Origin: Streptococcus tangpeifui
Lineage (GTDB): Bacteria; Bacillota; Bacilli; Lactobacillales; Streptococcaceae
Reading direction: 5' to 3'
DNA: 64,000 nt
Assembly (NCBI RefSeq): GCF_011038795.1
Contig: NZ_JAAKDU010000002.1
Span: forward strand, 272,681-336,680
A program made the translations under genes and the position numbers. The notes below the pieces were generated by a model, which searched no databases, was not told where the DNA came from, and was given only the letters and a program-made list of their open reading frames with translations. This document shows positions 45,435-55,384 of the stretch, piece by piece. Position 1 is the stretch's first letter. Each line of letters opens with the position of its first letter.

Positions 45435-45875
45435 ATGGCCAAGCGTAAGAAAATTTTCTATGTCCAAGTGGAATTTTTAAATGGTAAGCGCTGGCACTAT
45501 CAGCTGCCCCGCGACCTGCAAAAGCCTATGCGGATGCATTTCCATGAGCATCCTGATGATTGGAAAAACCTGCTTTTCGGGGCTTTGATAAATGTCCCGA
45601 CGGACGTTTACAAAGAGTCCAATAATTACCAACCCCTCATACACTTGGCTCGGGTTCGTAAGCTTTACTATCGTTACGAGGAGCAGTACTGGCGAACTAG
45701 AGGCCAATTTTTAACCAGAGAGAATTGGCAGACAGCCGGTTTGAAACATTTTAGGGAGAGCGTTCGCTTTCTGCGACATGATTTCAGATGGCGAAACAAG
45801 CTGATTATCACTTTAGATTATTGCCGTTGGCGCTATCGCTACCGAAATTTTTTGAAAAAAGCAGGAAATATCTGA
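45435..45875 (+). CDS. Unknown Arg- and aromatic-rich basic protein
   Basis: A 146-residue protein I do not recognise. It has no signal peptide or membrane segment. It is very rich in Arg, Lys, Tyr, Trp, Phe and His, for example VRKLYYRYEEQYWRTRGQF and YCRWRYRYRNFLKK. Such composition suits nucleic-acid binding, but that is only inference. The N-terminal 30 residues MAKRKKIFYVQVEFLNGKRW suggest a beta-hairpin. It has its own TATAAT box (near 45404-45410) and a strong RBS GGGGGAGAGG, so it is very likely expressed. Not obviously linked to malR or pcrA. Confidence 0.75.
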   Translation: MAKRKKIFYVQVEFLNGKRWHYQLPRDLQKPMRMHFHEHPDDWKNLLFGALINVPTDVYKESNNYQPLIHLARVRKLYYRYEEQYWRTRGQFLTRENWQTAGLKHFRESVRFLRHDFRWRNKLIITLDYCRWRYRYRNFLKKAGNI

Positions 45876-46197
45876 TTTCTTTAGTCTGATTTAAGCAAAA
45901 CCAGCTATACTATAACCATCCTAAATAAACTTTTCTTTTTCATAATCTCCGAGGAAGTGCCTAGCCGTTTGGTTAGGTTCTTTCTATTTGTATTTCTTTA
46001 AAAATAGGGTGCCTTTCCTAGGGACTACATCACCTGCGTTCAGATTTCTAATTTTTTGCGAAGACTAAATTCTCAGGCTAATTTTCAGATTTTACAGCTG
46101 CATAGAACTTAAGCATTTTCTGCGAAGTACTTAACGGCTTAGTATCTTTTTCATATTTGTGTTATAATTTTAGGGCGAAATTGAAAGGGAGAAAAGC
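45876..46197. other. Intergenic region before pcrA
   Basis: About 320 bases without a gene. A small hairpin CCTAGCC-GTTT-GGTTAGG at 45960-45977 followed by TTCTTT may terminate the preceding gene. TTATAATTTTAGGG near 46161 is a probable pcrA -10 region. Confidence 0.5.
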
Positions 46198-48492
46198 ATG
46201 AATCCTTTACTGAATGGAATGAATGACAAACAAGCAGAAGCGGTCAAAACAACGCAAGGACCGCTTTTGATTATGGCTGGAGCAGGCTCTGGTAAGACCA
46301 GAGTTTTGACTCACCGAATTGCTTATTTAATTGACGAAAAGATGGTTAATCCGTGGAATATTCTGGCTATCACTTTTACCAATAAGGCAGCTAGAGAAAT
46401 GCGGGAGCGGGCCATGCTGCTCAATCCAGCTACCGAAGAGACCTTGATTGCGACCTTCCACTCCATGTGCGTACGGATTTTACGGCGGGACGCTGATCAT
46501 ATTGGCTATGACCGTAATTTCACCATCGTTGACCCTGGCGAACAGCGTACCCTTATGAAGCGAATCATCAAAAGTCTCAATCTAGATTCGAAAAAATGGA
46601 ATGAGCGAGCTATTTTGGGAACGATTTCTAATGCTAAGAATGACTTGATTGATGAAATTGCTTATGAGAGTCAAGCTGGTGATATGTACACGCAGATTGT
46701 TGCCAAGTGCTACAAAGCTTATCAGGAAGAATTGCGCCGCAGCGAAGCCATGGACTTTGATGATTTGATCATGCTGACGCTTCGCCTCTTCGACAGTCAC
46801 CCCAATGTTTTGGCTTATTATCAGCAGCGCTATCAGTATATCCATGTCGATGAGTATCAAGATACCAATCATGCCCAGTATCAGCTGGTTAAGCTCTTGG
46901 CATCTCGCTTTAAAAATATCTGCGTAGTCGGGGATGCTGACCAATCCATCTACGGCTGGCGCGGTGCTGATATGCAGAATATCCTAGATTTTGAAAAGGA
47001 TTATCCTGAGGCCGCAGTTGTTCTCTTGGAAGAAAATTATCGCTCCACCAAGAAAATCCTTCAAGCCGCCAATGATGTGATCAATCATAATCGTAATCGG
47101 CGTCCTAAAAAACTTTGGACACAGAATGCGGACGGTGAAGAAATCACGTATTACCGTGCCAATGATGAAAGGGATGAGGCCGTTTTTGTCGCTTCAACGA
47201 TTGACCGAGAAGTGCGCGACAATGGACGTGATTTCAAGGACTTCGCTGTCCTCTACCGTACCAATGCTCAGTCACGGACTATTGAAGAAGCCCTGCTCAA
47301 ATCCAACATTCCCTACACTATGGTTGGCGGTACCAAGTTCTACAGCCGCAAGGAAATCCGTGATGTCATTTCTTATCTCAATGTTATTGCCAATACCCAT
47401 GACAATATCAGCTATGAGCGAATTGTTAACGAGCCCAAGCGAGGTGTGGGACCTGGCACATTGGAGAAAATACGGACCTTTGCTCTTGGGCAGAATCTCA
47501 GTCTACTGGAAGCCTCTGAGCAAATCATGCTCTCGCCTATAAAGGGGAAGGCAGCACAGGCCGTTTGGGATTTAGCTAACACGCTATTGACGCTGCGATC
47601 AGACTTAGATAAATACAGCCTTACCGAGTTAGTAGAAGAAGTACTAGACAATACTGGTTATTTGGAAGCCTTGCAGCTGCAAAACACCTTAGAAAGTCAG
47701 GCTCGGATTGAAAATATTGAAGAATTCTTGACCGTTACTAAAAACTTTGATGACAATAAGGAAGATGCTCCTGAAGATGAAACTGGTCTGGATAGGCTCA
47801 GCCGTTTCCTTAACGACTTGGCTCTGATTGCAGATACTGATGATGGTGATGCCGAATCAGCTGAGGTGACCCTCATGACCCTGCATGCGGCCAAGGGATT
47901 AGAGTTTCCTGTCGTCTTTCTCATCGGTATGGAAGAAAATGTTTTTCCTTTGAGTCGGGCAGCCGAAGATCAAGATGAGTTAGAAGAGGAACGCCGTCTG
48001 GCCTATGTTGGGATTACCCGAGCGGAAGAAGTCCTCTACCTAACCAATGCCAATAGTCGCACCCTCTTTGGGAAATCCAGCTACAATCGGCCAACACGTT
48101 TTATCAAGGAAATTTCCGATGATCTGCTGAATTACCAGGGTCTGGCTCGGCCTGTCAATACGTCCTTTGTGGCTAGTTATAGTGACAGCAGCGAAACGAA
48201 GTTTGGTCAAGGTATGAGTTTAGCTCAGGCTCTGCAAGCCAGAAAATCCCAAGCAGCTCCTAAATCCTTTGCACCCGCCCGCCCCGCAGGGGCTCAAGCT
48301 CAGTCAGCAGGTTCTGATAAGCCGGCTGTCGATTGGCAAATCGGTGACATCGCTCACCACCGTAAGTGGGGGGATGGTACAGTACTAGAAGTCTCCGGAT
48401 CCGGCAAGACACAGGAACTCAAAATCAATTTCCCAGAAGTCGGTCTCAAAAAAGTTTTGGCCAGTGTGGCGCCGATTGAAAAAGGAAGCTAA
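46198..48492 (+). CDS. pcrA: ATP-dependent DNA helicase PcrA (UvrD family)
   Basis: A 764-residue 3'-5' superfamily-1 helicase for repair and removal of recombination or transcription obstacles. Motif I GAGSGKTR, Ia [91 protein letters not shown]. The C-terminal 60 residues hold an RNA-polymerase-interaction (Tudor-like) domain, [34 protein letters not shown] broken alkD gene follows immediately. Confidence 0.97.
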   Translation: MNPLLNGMNDKQAEAVKTTQGPLLIMAGAGSGKTRVLTHRIAYLIDEKMVNPWNILAITFTNKAAREMRERAMLLNPATEETLIATFHSMCVRILRRDADHIGYDRNFTIVDPGEQRTLMKRIIKSLNLDSKKWNERAILGTISNAKNDLIDEIAYESQAGDMYTQIVAKCYKAYQEELRRSEAMDFDDLIMLTLRLFDSHPNVLAYYQQRYQYIHVDEYQDTNHAQYQLVKLLASRFKNICVVGDADQSIYGWRGADMQNILDFEKDYPEAAVVLLEENYRSTKKILQAANDVINHNRNRRPKKLWTQNADGEEITYYRANDERDEAVFVASTIDREVRDNGRDFKDFAVLYRTNAQSRTIEEALLKSNIPYTMVGGTKFYSRKEIRDVISYLNVIANTHDNISYERIVNEPKRGVGPGTLEKIRTFALGQNLSLLEASEQIMLSPIKGKAAQAVWDLANTLLTLRSDLDKYSLTELVEEVLDNTGYLEALQLQNTLESQARIENIEEFLTVTKNFDDNKEDAPEDETGLDRLSRFLNDLALIADTDDGDAESAEVTLMTLHAAKGLEFPVVFLIGMEENVFPLSRAAEDQDELEEERRLAYVGITRAEEVLYLTNANSRTLFGKSSYNRPTRFIKEISDDLLNYQGLARPVNTSFVASYSDSSETKFGQGMSLAQALQARKSQAAPKSFAPARPAGAQAQSAGSDKPAVDWQIGDIAHHRKWGDGTVLEVSGSGKTQELKINFPEVGLKKVLASVAPIEKGS

Positions 48493-48499
48493 AAATAAC

Positions 48500-49148
48500 C
48501 CTTCGCTAACCGCCTTATTTGAAAGAGCAGCCTATCGAGATAAGGCAGGCAGCATGGAGGTCTACCTGCGCCCTCATTTCCCTTCTATGAGATTCAGACT
48601 TCTCAAAGACAGGCCTTGTATCAGGATTTTCTAAACAATGAAAAAAGCCAAAACAGATTGACCAGAAACTTTTAGAGGCTTGCTGGCAGGCGAACCAGTC
48701 TGACTACCAATATTTTGTCGGAGATTACCTGAGAGCCTTTCAAAAAGTGCTGATCCTTGAGGATATTCCTAGAATAGAGCGTTTTGCAAGGAGCAAGCAG
48801 CGGTCGAATATGATTGGTTTTCTGGACAGGATTAGCGGTGAAATTGGCCTCACTGATAAATGTGTTAATGATGTGATGCCGGCTTGGGCAAATGATGATA
48901 ATGATTTTTGGATGAAACGGCTGGCTTATTGATCATCAGCTGGGAAGAAAGACAGCTACCGATACAGTACTGCTTGAGCAAATTTTAGCAGCCAACCTTG
49001 GAAACGATGAGTTTTTCATCAATAAGGAATCAGTTGGGTTCTGTGAGATTGCTCAAAAATAGATCCTGACTGGGTACGATATTTTCTCAAAGAATATGGG
49101 CACCTCATGTCCTCCTTGTTTATCAAGGAAAGCAGCAAGCATTTATAA
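48500..49148 (+). pseudogene. Pseudogene of DNA alkylation repair enzyme (AlkD-like)
   Basis: Pieces of an AlkD/HEAT-repeat DNA glycosylase are spread over several frames in the correct order: LFERAAYRDKAGSMEVYLRP, then FYEIQTSQRQALYQDFL, then LLEACWQANQSDYQYFVGDY with FLDRISGEIGLTDK and WANDDNDFWMKRLA, then LGRKTATDTVLLEQIL with GNDEFFINKESVGF, and finally DPDWVRYFLKEYGHLMSS ending at TAA 49146-49148. At least four frame changes and internal stops separate them, and the start codon is lost. The intact protein removes 3- and 7-alkylpurines. Confidence 0.88.
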
Positions 49149-49220
49149 CCTCAGTGAGCCAAGTCTAAATGTGGATAGATTTTAGACGAATCAGTCTGAT
49201 ATTTTTACCATAAACGCATG

Positions 49221-49249
49221 AGATATAGCTTTCGGCTATATCTTTTTTA
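49221..49249 (+). terminator. Terminator after the alkD pseudogene
   Basis: AGATATAGC pairs with GCTATATCT, followed by TTTTTT. Confidence 0.88.
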
Positions 49250-49321
49250 TTTAGATAACTATTAGTCAAGAAAAAGTTTTAGGTGTAAAATAAGCCTAAT
49301 GATATCTATGGAGGAATGATT

Positions 49322-50602
49322 ATGACAACAGACTATTCATTTGAAACCCTACAGCTGCACGCCGGTCAAACAGTCGATCCAACGACTAAATCACGTGCCC
49401 TGCCGATTTACCAAACCACATCCTATGTTTTTAATGATTCGCAGGATGCTGAGGATTCTTTTGCTCTGCGGACAGAAGGAAATATCTATACGCGGATTAC
49501 CAATCCAACGACTGCCGTTTTTGAAGAGCGGATGGCAGCGTTAGAAGGCGGTGTCGGTGCTTTGGCGACGGCTTCTGGCATGGCAGCCATTACTTATACG
49601 GCTCTTGCTTTAGCGCATGCTGGGGACCACATTGTATCAGCAACGACAGTATACGGCGGTACCTTTAACTTACTCAAAGAAACCCTGCCGCGCTATGGGA
49701 TTACAACCAGTTTTGTGGACGTGGCTGATTTTGCCGCTATCGAAGCCGCTGTTAAGGACAACACCAAGTTTATTTTAGCTGAGACGCTGGGAAATCCCTT
49801 GGGGAATGTTGCTGATCTTGAAAAACTCGCAGAGATTGCCCATCGTCATAGTATTCCTTTGGTTGTTGACAATACCTTTGCCACCCCTTATCTCATCAAT
49901 GTTTTCTCATACGGTGTTGATATTGCCGTGCATTCGGCCACTAAATTTATCGGCGGTCACGGTACCTCTATCGGTGGTGTAATTGTGGACTCGGGCCAAT
50001 TTGACTGGGAAAAATCCGGGAAATTCCCGCAGTTTGTCGATGAAGACCCGTCTTACCATAATCTCAGCTATACCCGTGATATCGGGGCAGCAGCCTTTAT
50101 TACAGCGGTTCGCACACAATTGCTGCGCGATACCGGTGCCTGCCTCTCGCCCTTCAATGCCTTTCTTCTGACACAAGGACTGGAGACTTTGTCTCTGCGG
50201 GTTGAACGCCATGTTGAAAATGCCAAGAAAATCGCAGAATATCTGGAAAATCATCCTAAAGTGACTAAGGTCAACTATGCCAGTCTGCCATCAAGTCCTT
50301 ACTACGAATTGGCACAAAAATATCTGCCTAAGGGTGCCAGCTCTATCTTTACCTTCAATGTCGCAGGAGGAGCAGAAGCTGCTCGTAAGGTGATTGACAG
50401 CTTAGCCATTTTTTCAGATCTTGCCAATGTCGCTGATGCTAAGTCTCTTGTGGTGCATCCGGCCACCACAACTCACGGTCAGATGAGTCCGGAGGATCTC
50501 CTTGCCTGCGGTATTGAACCTAACCAAATCCGTATTTCTATCGGTTTGGAAAATGTCAATGATTTGATTAGTGATTTGGATCAAGCTTTAAAACAGATAT
50601 AA
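49322..50602 (+). CDS. metY: O-acetylhomoserine sulfhydrylase
   Basis: A PLP enzyme that makes homocysteine from O-acetylhomoserine and sulfide (or cysteine from O-acetylserine in some members). It is about 426 residues, the long MetY class. The PLP lysine is in IAVHSATKFIGGHGT. EERMAALEGGVGALATASGMAA, and VVHPATTTHGQM near the C-terminus, are typical. I choose the ATG at 49322 (MTTDYSFETLQLHAGQ) because GGAGG lies seven bases before it; the in-frame ATG six bases earlier is too close. metA, which makes its acylated substrate, lies 1.5 kb downstream. Confidence 0.94.
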   Translation: MTTDYSFETLQLHAGQTVDPTTKSRALPIYQTTSYVFNDSQDAEDSFALRTEGNIYTRITNPTTAVFEERMAALEGGVGALATASGMAAITYTALALAHAGDHIVSATTVYGGTFNLLKETLPRYGITTSFVDVADFAAIEAAVKDNTKFILAETLGNPLGNVADLEKLAEIAHRHSIPLVVDNTFATPYLINVFSYGVDIAVHSATKFIGGHGTSIGGVIVDSGQFDWEKSGKFPQFVDEDPSYHNLSYTRDIGAAAFITAVRTQLLRDTGACLSPFNAFLLTQGLETLSLRVERHVENAKKIAEYLENHPKVTKVNYASLPSSPYYELAQKYLPKGASSIFTFNVAGGAEAARKVIDSLAIFSDLANVADAKSLVVHPATTTHGQMSPEDLLACGIEPNQIRISIGLENVNDLISDLDQALKQI

Positions 50603-50617
50603 TTTGGGAGGTTTTTT

Positions 50618-51355
50618 ATGGTAAGTCTGAAAGAAGCCTTTGCCATCTTTAAACAGGCAAAATTAGTTGATTTAACCCATCAAATTTCAGAGACCAGTCC
50701 CCATTTTCCTGCCTTACCAGCTCTTGAAAAAAAGGACATTTTTACCCTTGAAGATGGTTTTCATGTCCAACAATTCAAAGTGGTCGGTCAATACGGCACA
50801 CATATTGATGCCCCTGTTCATTTTGTGGAAGGCGGTAAATGGCTAGATGAACTCCCCCTAGAAGACCTTTTCTTGCCTCTTTATGTTTTGGACTTATCCA
50901 AAGAGGTTGCTGAAAATCCCAATTATGAAGTGCGGGTAGAGGATATTTTAGATTTTGAAAAGAAACATGGCAGGATAGAAGCAGCTGCCTTTGTCGCTTT
51001 TCGGAGTGACTGGTCTAAAAGATGGCCCAACCAAGACGCTATCAGGAATCTCAACACTCAAGGTGTGCAAGAAACGCCGGGCTGGAGTCGGGAAGCTCTG
51101 GAGTTCCTCATCAAAGAGAGAAAGGTTAAGGCTCTCGGACATGAAACCTTAGATACCGATAGTGGTCAGACGGCTGCTAAAAATGGAGCTCTCCTTAATG
51201 AATATTATCTTCTGGAACAAGGCATTTACCAGCTGGAAGTCATGGCTAATTTGGATCAAGTTCCAGCAACTGGCAGCTTTATTGCTATTAGTTATCCCCA
51301 TTGGGAAAAAGCCACCGGTTCCCCTGTTAGAGCCTTTGCCTATGTTGAACAATGA
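50618..51355 (+). CDS. Cyclase family protein (kynurenine formamidase-like)
   Basis: A 245-residue metal-dependent hydrolase of the cyclase family. The metal-binding motif is QYGTHIDAPVHFVEGG (HxDxPxH). A second conserved part is GHETLDTDSGQTA and the C-terminal SPVRAFAYVEQ. Substrates in this family include N-formylkynurenine and isatin, but streptococcal members have no assigned substrate. It starts 15 bases after metY with RBS GGGAGG and is in the same transcript, which may hint at a role with sulfur or amino acid metabolism. Confidence 0.86.
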   Translation: MVSLKEAFAIFKQAKLVDLTHQISETSPHFPALPALEKKDIFTLEDGFHVQQFKVVGQYGTHIDAPVHFVEGGKWLDELPLEDLFLPLYVLDLSKEVAENPNYEVRVEDILDFEKKHGRIEAAAFVAFRSDWSKRWPNQDAIRNLNTQGVQETPGWSREALEFLIKERKVKALGHETLDTDSGQTAAKNGALLNEYYLLEQGIYQLEVMANLDQVPATGSFIAISYPHWEKATGSPVRAFAYVEQ

Positions 51356-51356
51356 G

Positions 51357-51390
51357 AAATTTGGTAGTCAATTTGGCTACCAAATTTTTC
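51357..51390 (+). terminator. Terminator of the metY-cyclase unit
   Basis: AAATTTGGTAG pairs with CTACCAAATTT, followed by T residues. Confidence 0.9.
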
Positions 51391-51473
51391 GTCCTTATTT
51401 CAGGCTGAGGTCTTCTTGATGAGGGTTGAACCCTATGCTTCAAAATAATTTTTAAATCTTTTATGCCAATTTA

Positions 51474-51482
51474 TGCTATAAT
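51474..51482 (+). promoter_or_regulatory. apt promoter, extended -10
   Basis: TGC plus TATAAT lies 44 bases before the apt ATG, with no strong -35 box. Confidence 0.6.
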
Positions 51483-51526
51483 GAAATGTAAAACATTTTT
51501 GGCTGAGAGCCGATAGAAAGAGCGTT

Positions 51527-52045
51527 ATGGATTTAACAAAGTATATTGCATCAATTAAAGATTACCCTCAAAAAGGCATTACCTTCCGTGATATTTCTCC
51601 TTTAATGGCTGATGGCAATGCCTACAGCTATGCTGTTCGTGAGATTGTCCAGTACGCTACAGACAAAAAGATTGATATGATTGTTGGACCTGAAGCGCGC
51701 GGTTTCATCGTTGGTTGTCCAGTTGCCTATGAATTGGGAATCGGCTTTGCACCAGTGCGTAAGCCTGGTAAATTGCCCCGCGAGGTTATCTCTGCTGACT
51801 ATCAAAAAGAATATGGGATGGATACCTTGACCATGCATGCTGATTCTATTAAACCAGGTCAACGGGTCCTAATCGTGGATGACTTGCTGGCGACAGGCGG
51901 AACAGTTAAGGCCACCATTGAGATGGTAGAACGTCTTGGGGGGATTGTTGCTGGCTGTGCCTTCCTGATTGAGCTGGATGGCCTTAATGGCCGTCAGGCT
52001 ATCGAGGGTTACGATACTAAAATTTTGATGAACTTCCCCGGCTGA
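51527..52045 (+). CDS. apt: Adenine phosphoribosyltransferase
   Basis: Salvages adenine with PRPP to AMP. At 172 residues it has the normal length. The PRPP-binding motif is [17 protein letters not shown]. The N-terminal part [17 protein letters not shown] and the region [11 protein letters not shown] are diagnostic of Apt among phosphoribosyltransferases. An extended -10 promoter precedes it. The Shine-Dalgarno GAAAGAG is modest. Confidence 0.97.
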   Translation: MDLTKYIASIKDYPQKGITFRDISPLMADGNAYSYAVREIVQYATDKKIDMIVGPEARGFIVGCPVAYELGIGFAPVRKPGKLPREVISADYQKEYGMDTLTMHADSIKPGQRVLIVDDLLATGGTVKATIEMVERLGGIVAGCAFLIELDGLNGRQAIEGYDTKILMNFPG

Positions 52046-52088
52046 GAGTTATAGACAGGACTTATAGCCTAACCTAACAAGGTTCTAT

Positions 52089-52145
52089 TTGAAAAGCCTA
52101 TCCCCATGTTTTATAATAGAAGTAGTCTATTATAGAATGGGGATA
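52089..52145 (+). promoter_or_regulatory. metA promoter overlapped by a large palindrome
   Basis: TTGAAA (52089-52094) and TATAAT (52112-52117) are 17 bases apart. A nested palindrome covers the promoter and RBS. The outer arms TATCCCCAT (52099-52107) and ATGGGGATA (52137-52145), and the inner arms ATAATAGA (52113-52120) and TCTATTAT (52126-52133), share one centre. The right outer arm includes the Shine-Dalgarno GGGGAT of metA. Confidence 0.7.
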
Positions 52146-52150
52146 TTTTC

Positions 52151-53095
52151 ATGCCAATTACGCTCAATAAGAAATTGCCAGCCGTTGATATTTTAAAAAA
52201 TGAGAATATCTTCGTTATGGATGATGCCCGGGCGAGAGGACAGGATATCCGGCCTATCAAGGTTTTGATTCTCAATCTCATGCCAACCAAGGAAGCGACG
52301 GAAACTCAGCTCTTACGCTATCTGTCCAATACGCCCCTGCAAGTCAAGCTGGACTTCCTTTATATGACCAGTCACCAACCTAAAAATACCAAGCCTGAAC
52401 ATCTGGAGACCTTCTACAAAACCTTTGCGGATATTAAGGCTGACTATTTTGATGGCCTGATTATCACAGGGGCACCGGTTGAAACCCTGCCTTTTGAGGC
52501 AGTAGACTATTGGCAGGAGCTCTGCCAAATTTTTGACTGGGCTAGGCGCCATGTCTACTCGACCTTGCACCTCTGTTGGGGAGCTCAAGCCGGCCTTTAT
52601 TATAGGTATGGGGTTGATAAGGCTTTGATGGATCATAAGCTATCTGGTATCTACTCTCAGGATGTGGTTGAGCATTTTTCTCCCCTTATGCGGGGTTTTG
52701 ATGATAGTTTCCTATCTCCCCATTCTAGGCATACCCAAGTGACGGAAGCAGATGTACGTGCCAAGACCAATCTGCAAATTCTAGCCAAAGGGGAGGAAGT
52801 TGGCCTGTCCATTTTAGCCAGCCGCGATTTGCGGGAGGTTTATAGCTTTGGGCATCTGGAGTATGACCGCGATACTCTTAAGCGAGAGTATCAGAGAGAT
52901 ATGAGGGCCCATAAAGGGTCTAGTCTGCCGGTCAATTATTTTCCCCAAGGCCAACCAAGCCAGCAACCGCCCCTCCGCTGGAGTTTAGCAGCTTCAACCT
53001 TCTTCACCAACTGGCTCAATTATGCTGTCTACCAAGAAACGCCTTACCGATTGGAGGATTTGGAAAAAACAGGCAGCCTCTACGGTTATTTATAA
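52151..53095 (+). CDS. metA: Homoserine O-acyltransferase (MetA family)
   Basis: Acylates homoserine at the start of methionine synthesis. Together with metY the product is most likely O-acetylhomoserine, although the family is named for succinyl transfer. It is 314 residues. The nucleophile Cys is in [15 protein letters not shown]. The other active-site residues lie in [44 protein letters not shown] is the conserved N-terminal block. Promoter and operator-like palindrome lie directly upstream. dnaD follows after nine bases. Confidence 0.95.
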   Translation: MPITLNKKLPAVDILKNENIFVMDDARARGQDIRPIKVLILNLMPTKEATETQLLRYLSNTPLQVKLDFLYMTSHQPKNTKPEHLETFYKTFADIKADYFDGLIITGAPVETLPFEAVDYWQELCQIFDWARRHVYSTLHLCWGAQAGLYYRYGVDKALMDHKLSGIYSQDVVEHFSPLMRGFDDSFLSPHSRHTQVTEADVRAKTNLQILAKGEEVGLSILASRDLREVYSFGHLEYDRDTLKREYQRDMRAHKGSSLPVNYFPQGQPSQQPPLRWSLAASTFFTNWLNYAVYQETPYRLEDLEKTGSLYGYL

Positions 53096-53104
53096 AGAGG
53101 AACT

Positions 53105-53797
53105 ATGACATTTTTAGAGAATTATCAAAACGGCAATCTGGTTCTGCCCAGCAGCCTACTCTTTCATTTTAAAGACATTTTTTCAAGCGCCGATGATTAT
53201 TTGGTCTGGCAGTTCTTCTATCTGCAAAATACGACCAAGGTGGACGAAATGCCTTCCAGCCGAGTCGCAGATGCCTTGGGCAAAACGGTGGCAGAAATTA
53301 ATCAAGCCATCTCCAATCTGACCAATCAAGAACTCTTGGTCATGAAGACTATTGAATTGGATGGTGAGACTGATATTATCTTTGATGCCAGTCCAGTTCT
53401 CAAGCGCTTGGATGACTTGCTTGGCAGTTCAGCTCAAGGCAGTCCAGCCCAACTAGATCCTCTTGATAATGCCAATGACTTGCAGGCCCTTATCAATGAT
53501 TTTGAAAAGTCAGGCTGGATGCTGACGCCCTTTGAATTGGAGGACCTGCAAAAATATATCCGAGAAGACGGTCTCAGTCCGGACTTAATCCGTGAGGCCC
53601 TCAAAGAGAGCATTTTCAATAGCAAACGCAATTGGAAATACCTGACAGCTATTCTGCGACGCTGGACCCGTGATGGAATTACGACGGTTCGGCAAATTGA
53701 GGAGCGCCGTCAAGAGCGGGATCAAGCAAATCCTACTAAGGTTCAGGTATCGGATGATTTCCTCAATGCCATGAATCTTTGGAATGAGCAGGATTGA
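53105..53797 (+). CDS. dnaD: DNA replication initiation protein DnaD
   Basis: A primosomal protein that remodels DNA at oriC and stalled forks and helps load the helicase in low-GC Gram-positives. It is 230 residues. The N-terminal winged-helix DDBH1 domain spans about 1-100. The C-terminal DDBH2 domain (about 125-200) has GWMLTPFELEDLQKYI and NSKRNWKYLTAILRRWTRDGITT. RBS AGAGGAA. It follows metA in the same direction, and a degenerate palindrome separates it from trmK. Confidence 0.93.
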   Translation: MTFLENYQNGNLVLPSSLLFHFKDIFSSADDYLVWQFFYLQNTTKVDEMPSSRVADALGKTVAEINQAISNLTNQELLVMKTIELDGETDIIFDASPVLKRLDDLLGSSAQGSPAQLDPLDNANDLQALINDFEKSGWMLTPFELEDLQKYIREDGLSPDLIREALKESIFNSKRNWKYLTAILRRWTRDGITTVRQIEERRQERDQANPTKVQVSDDFLNAMNLWNEQD

Positions 53798-53896
53798 CGG
53801 AATAAGGCGATAATGATCGTTAAAGAGGCTGAGACACAAATGGTCTTGGCCTTTTGCCGTTCTGACCGAAGATAAGGAGGCAAGAAGGCGTTTTTC

Positions 53897-53905
53897 TGCT
53901 ATAAT
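53897..53905 (+). promoter_or_regulatory. Extended -10 box adjoining the trmK start
   Basis: TGC plus TATAAT ends seven bases before the ATG at 53913, so transcription would begin at or next to the start codon. No -35 box and no nearby Shine-Dalgarno are seen. Confidence 0.5.
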
Positions 53906-53912
53906 AATGATT

Positions 53913-54590
53913 ATGGAAACAAATATTTCACAGCGTCTGCTGGATGTGGCAGATTTTATTCCCGGAGGGGCTAAATTGTTGGATGTGGGTAGCGATCACG
54001 CCTATCTCCCTATCTATCTTTTACAGGAAGGGCTGATCAACTCGGCCATTGCCGGCGAGGTTGCACAGGGGCCTTGCAGGTCGGCTCTGGCTAATGTAGC
54101 GGCAGCTGGCTTAAACCAGCAAATAGAGGTCCGTCTAGCTGACGGCCTAGATGCCTTTGATTCTGCTGATGGCGTGACGACTATTGCTATCTGTGGCATG
54201 GGGGGACGACTGATTGCGGATATTTTGACAGCTGGTCAGGAAAAGTTAACAGATTTAGATCGTCTGGTTCTCCAGCCTAATAATCGCGAGGATGATGTCC
54301 GAGCTTGGCTGTCAGACCATGATTTTCAAATTATTGCCGAGAAGATCATGACAGAAAAGAGAAAATTCTATGAAATCATTGTGGCCCAGCCTGGACGGGA
54401 AGGGCTAAGCCCATTCGAGCAGCGCTTTGGTCCAAGACACCTAGAAGAAAAATCAGCAGGATTTCTAGCCAAATGGCGCAGAGAGTTAGAAAAACTGGAA
54501 TTGGCCCTGACCAAGATTCCAGAAGTGAATCAAGGAGACCGGCTGGCTATCAAACAAAGAATAGAAGCTATTAAGGAGGCGATTAAATGA
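53913..54590 (+). CDS. trmK: tRNA (adenine(22)-N(1))-methyltransferase
   Basis: An SAM-dependent enzyme that methylates A22 in the D loop of certain tRNAs. It is about 225 residues. The SAM site is [18 protein letters not shown], with further motifs [32 protein letters not shown] and [16 protein letters not shown]. The C-terminal coiled-coil helix (about 175-225) is rich in Glu and Lys. I prefer [16 protein letters not shown] as the start (53913) over the ATG at 53907, which almost touches the TATAAT box. The stop overlaps the next gene by four bases (ATGA). Confidence 0.93.
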   Translation: METNISQRLLDVADFIPGGAKLLDVGSDHAYLPIYLLQEGLINSAIAGEVAQGPCRSALANVAAAGLNQQIEVRLADGLDAFDSADGVTTIAICGMGGRLIADILTAGQEKLTDLDRLVLQPNNREDDVRAWLSDHDFQIIAEKIMTEKRKFYEIIVAQPGREGLSPFEQRFGPRHLEEKSAGFLAKWRRELEKLELALTKIPEVNQGDRLAIKQRIEAIKEAIK

Positions 54591-55375
54591 AGGCTAAAGA
54601 ATTTATTGAAAAATATGAAGGCTATTGCCCGCAAGAGCTTTCAATGGAAGGGGATATTTCCGGACTCCAAGTAGGGGATCTAAATAGGGACATCAAGCGG
54701 GTTATGGTGACTTTGGATGTTCGAGAAAATACAGTTGCAGAAGCTATCGAAAAAGAGATTGACTTGATTATTACCAAGCACGCCCCCGTCTTTCGTCCTC
54801 TCAAGGATCTGACTAGCAGTCCACGTAATGACATCCTTTTAGATCTAGTCAAGCACGATATCGCTGTCTACGTCAGCCATACCAATATTGATATCGTTCC
54901 TGATGGTCTCAATGACTGGTTTTGTGACCTCTTGGATATCCAAGAAAGAGAGTACTTGACCCCTACAGCTGATGGTTATGGTATTGGCCGTGTAGGAAAT
55001 ATTCACCCACAAAGCTTAGAAGACTTAGCCCTAAAAGTTAAAGCTGCCTTTGATTTGGACAGTGTCCGATTGGTTTGTTATAATGGTGCTAATCCAACCG
55101 TCAGTCGGATCGCCATCTGCGGTGGCAGCGGTCAGAATTTTTACCAGGATGCCCTAGCTAAAGGGGCTCAGGTATTTATAACGGGCGACATTTATTACCA
55201 CACCGCCCAAGATATGCTGACGGATGGCCTTCTGGCTATAGATCCTGGTCACCACATTGAAGTACTCTTTATTGAAAAATTACTGGTGAAGCTGACAGCT
55301 TGGAAAGAAGCGGCAGGCTGGGATCTAGATATTCTACCAAGTCAGTCTTCCACCAATCCTTTTAGTCATCTTTAG
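54587..55375 (+). CDS. Nif3-like dinuclear metal centre protein
   Basis: A 262-residue member of the NIF3/GTP cyclohydrolase-I-type 2 family, with a hexameric toroid fold. Metal ligands are visible in [37 protein letters not shown] and [12 protein letters not shown]. The biochemical role is not settled for the family. It is translationally coupled to trmK by a four-base overlap, the standard Gram-positive arrangement, which suggests shared expression and perhaps a link to tRNA modification. Confidence 0.93.
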   Translation: MKAKEFIEKYEGYCPQELSMEGDISGLQVGDLNRDIKRVMVTLDVRENTVAEAIEKEIDLIITKHAPVFRPLKDLTSSPRNDILLDLVKHDIAVYVSHTNIDIVPDGLNDWFCDLLDIQEREYLTPTADGYGIGRVGNIHPQSLEDLALKVKAAFDLDSVRLVCYNGANPTVSRIAICGGSGQNFYQDALAKGAQVFITGDIYYHTAQDMLTDGLLAIDPGHHIEVLFIEKLLVKLTAWKEAAGWDLDILPSQSSTNPFSHL

Positions 55376-55384
55376 GAGGTAGGT

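Noticed and set aside
49250..49321. SAM riboswitch or T-box upstream of metY
   Set aside because: The gap between the terminator and the start is about 70 bases, too short, and no conserved box is seen.
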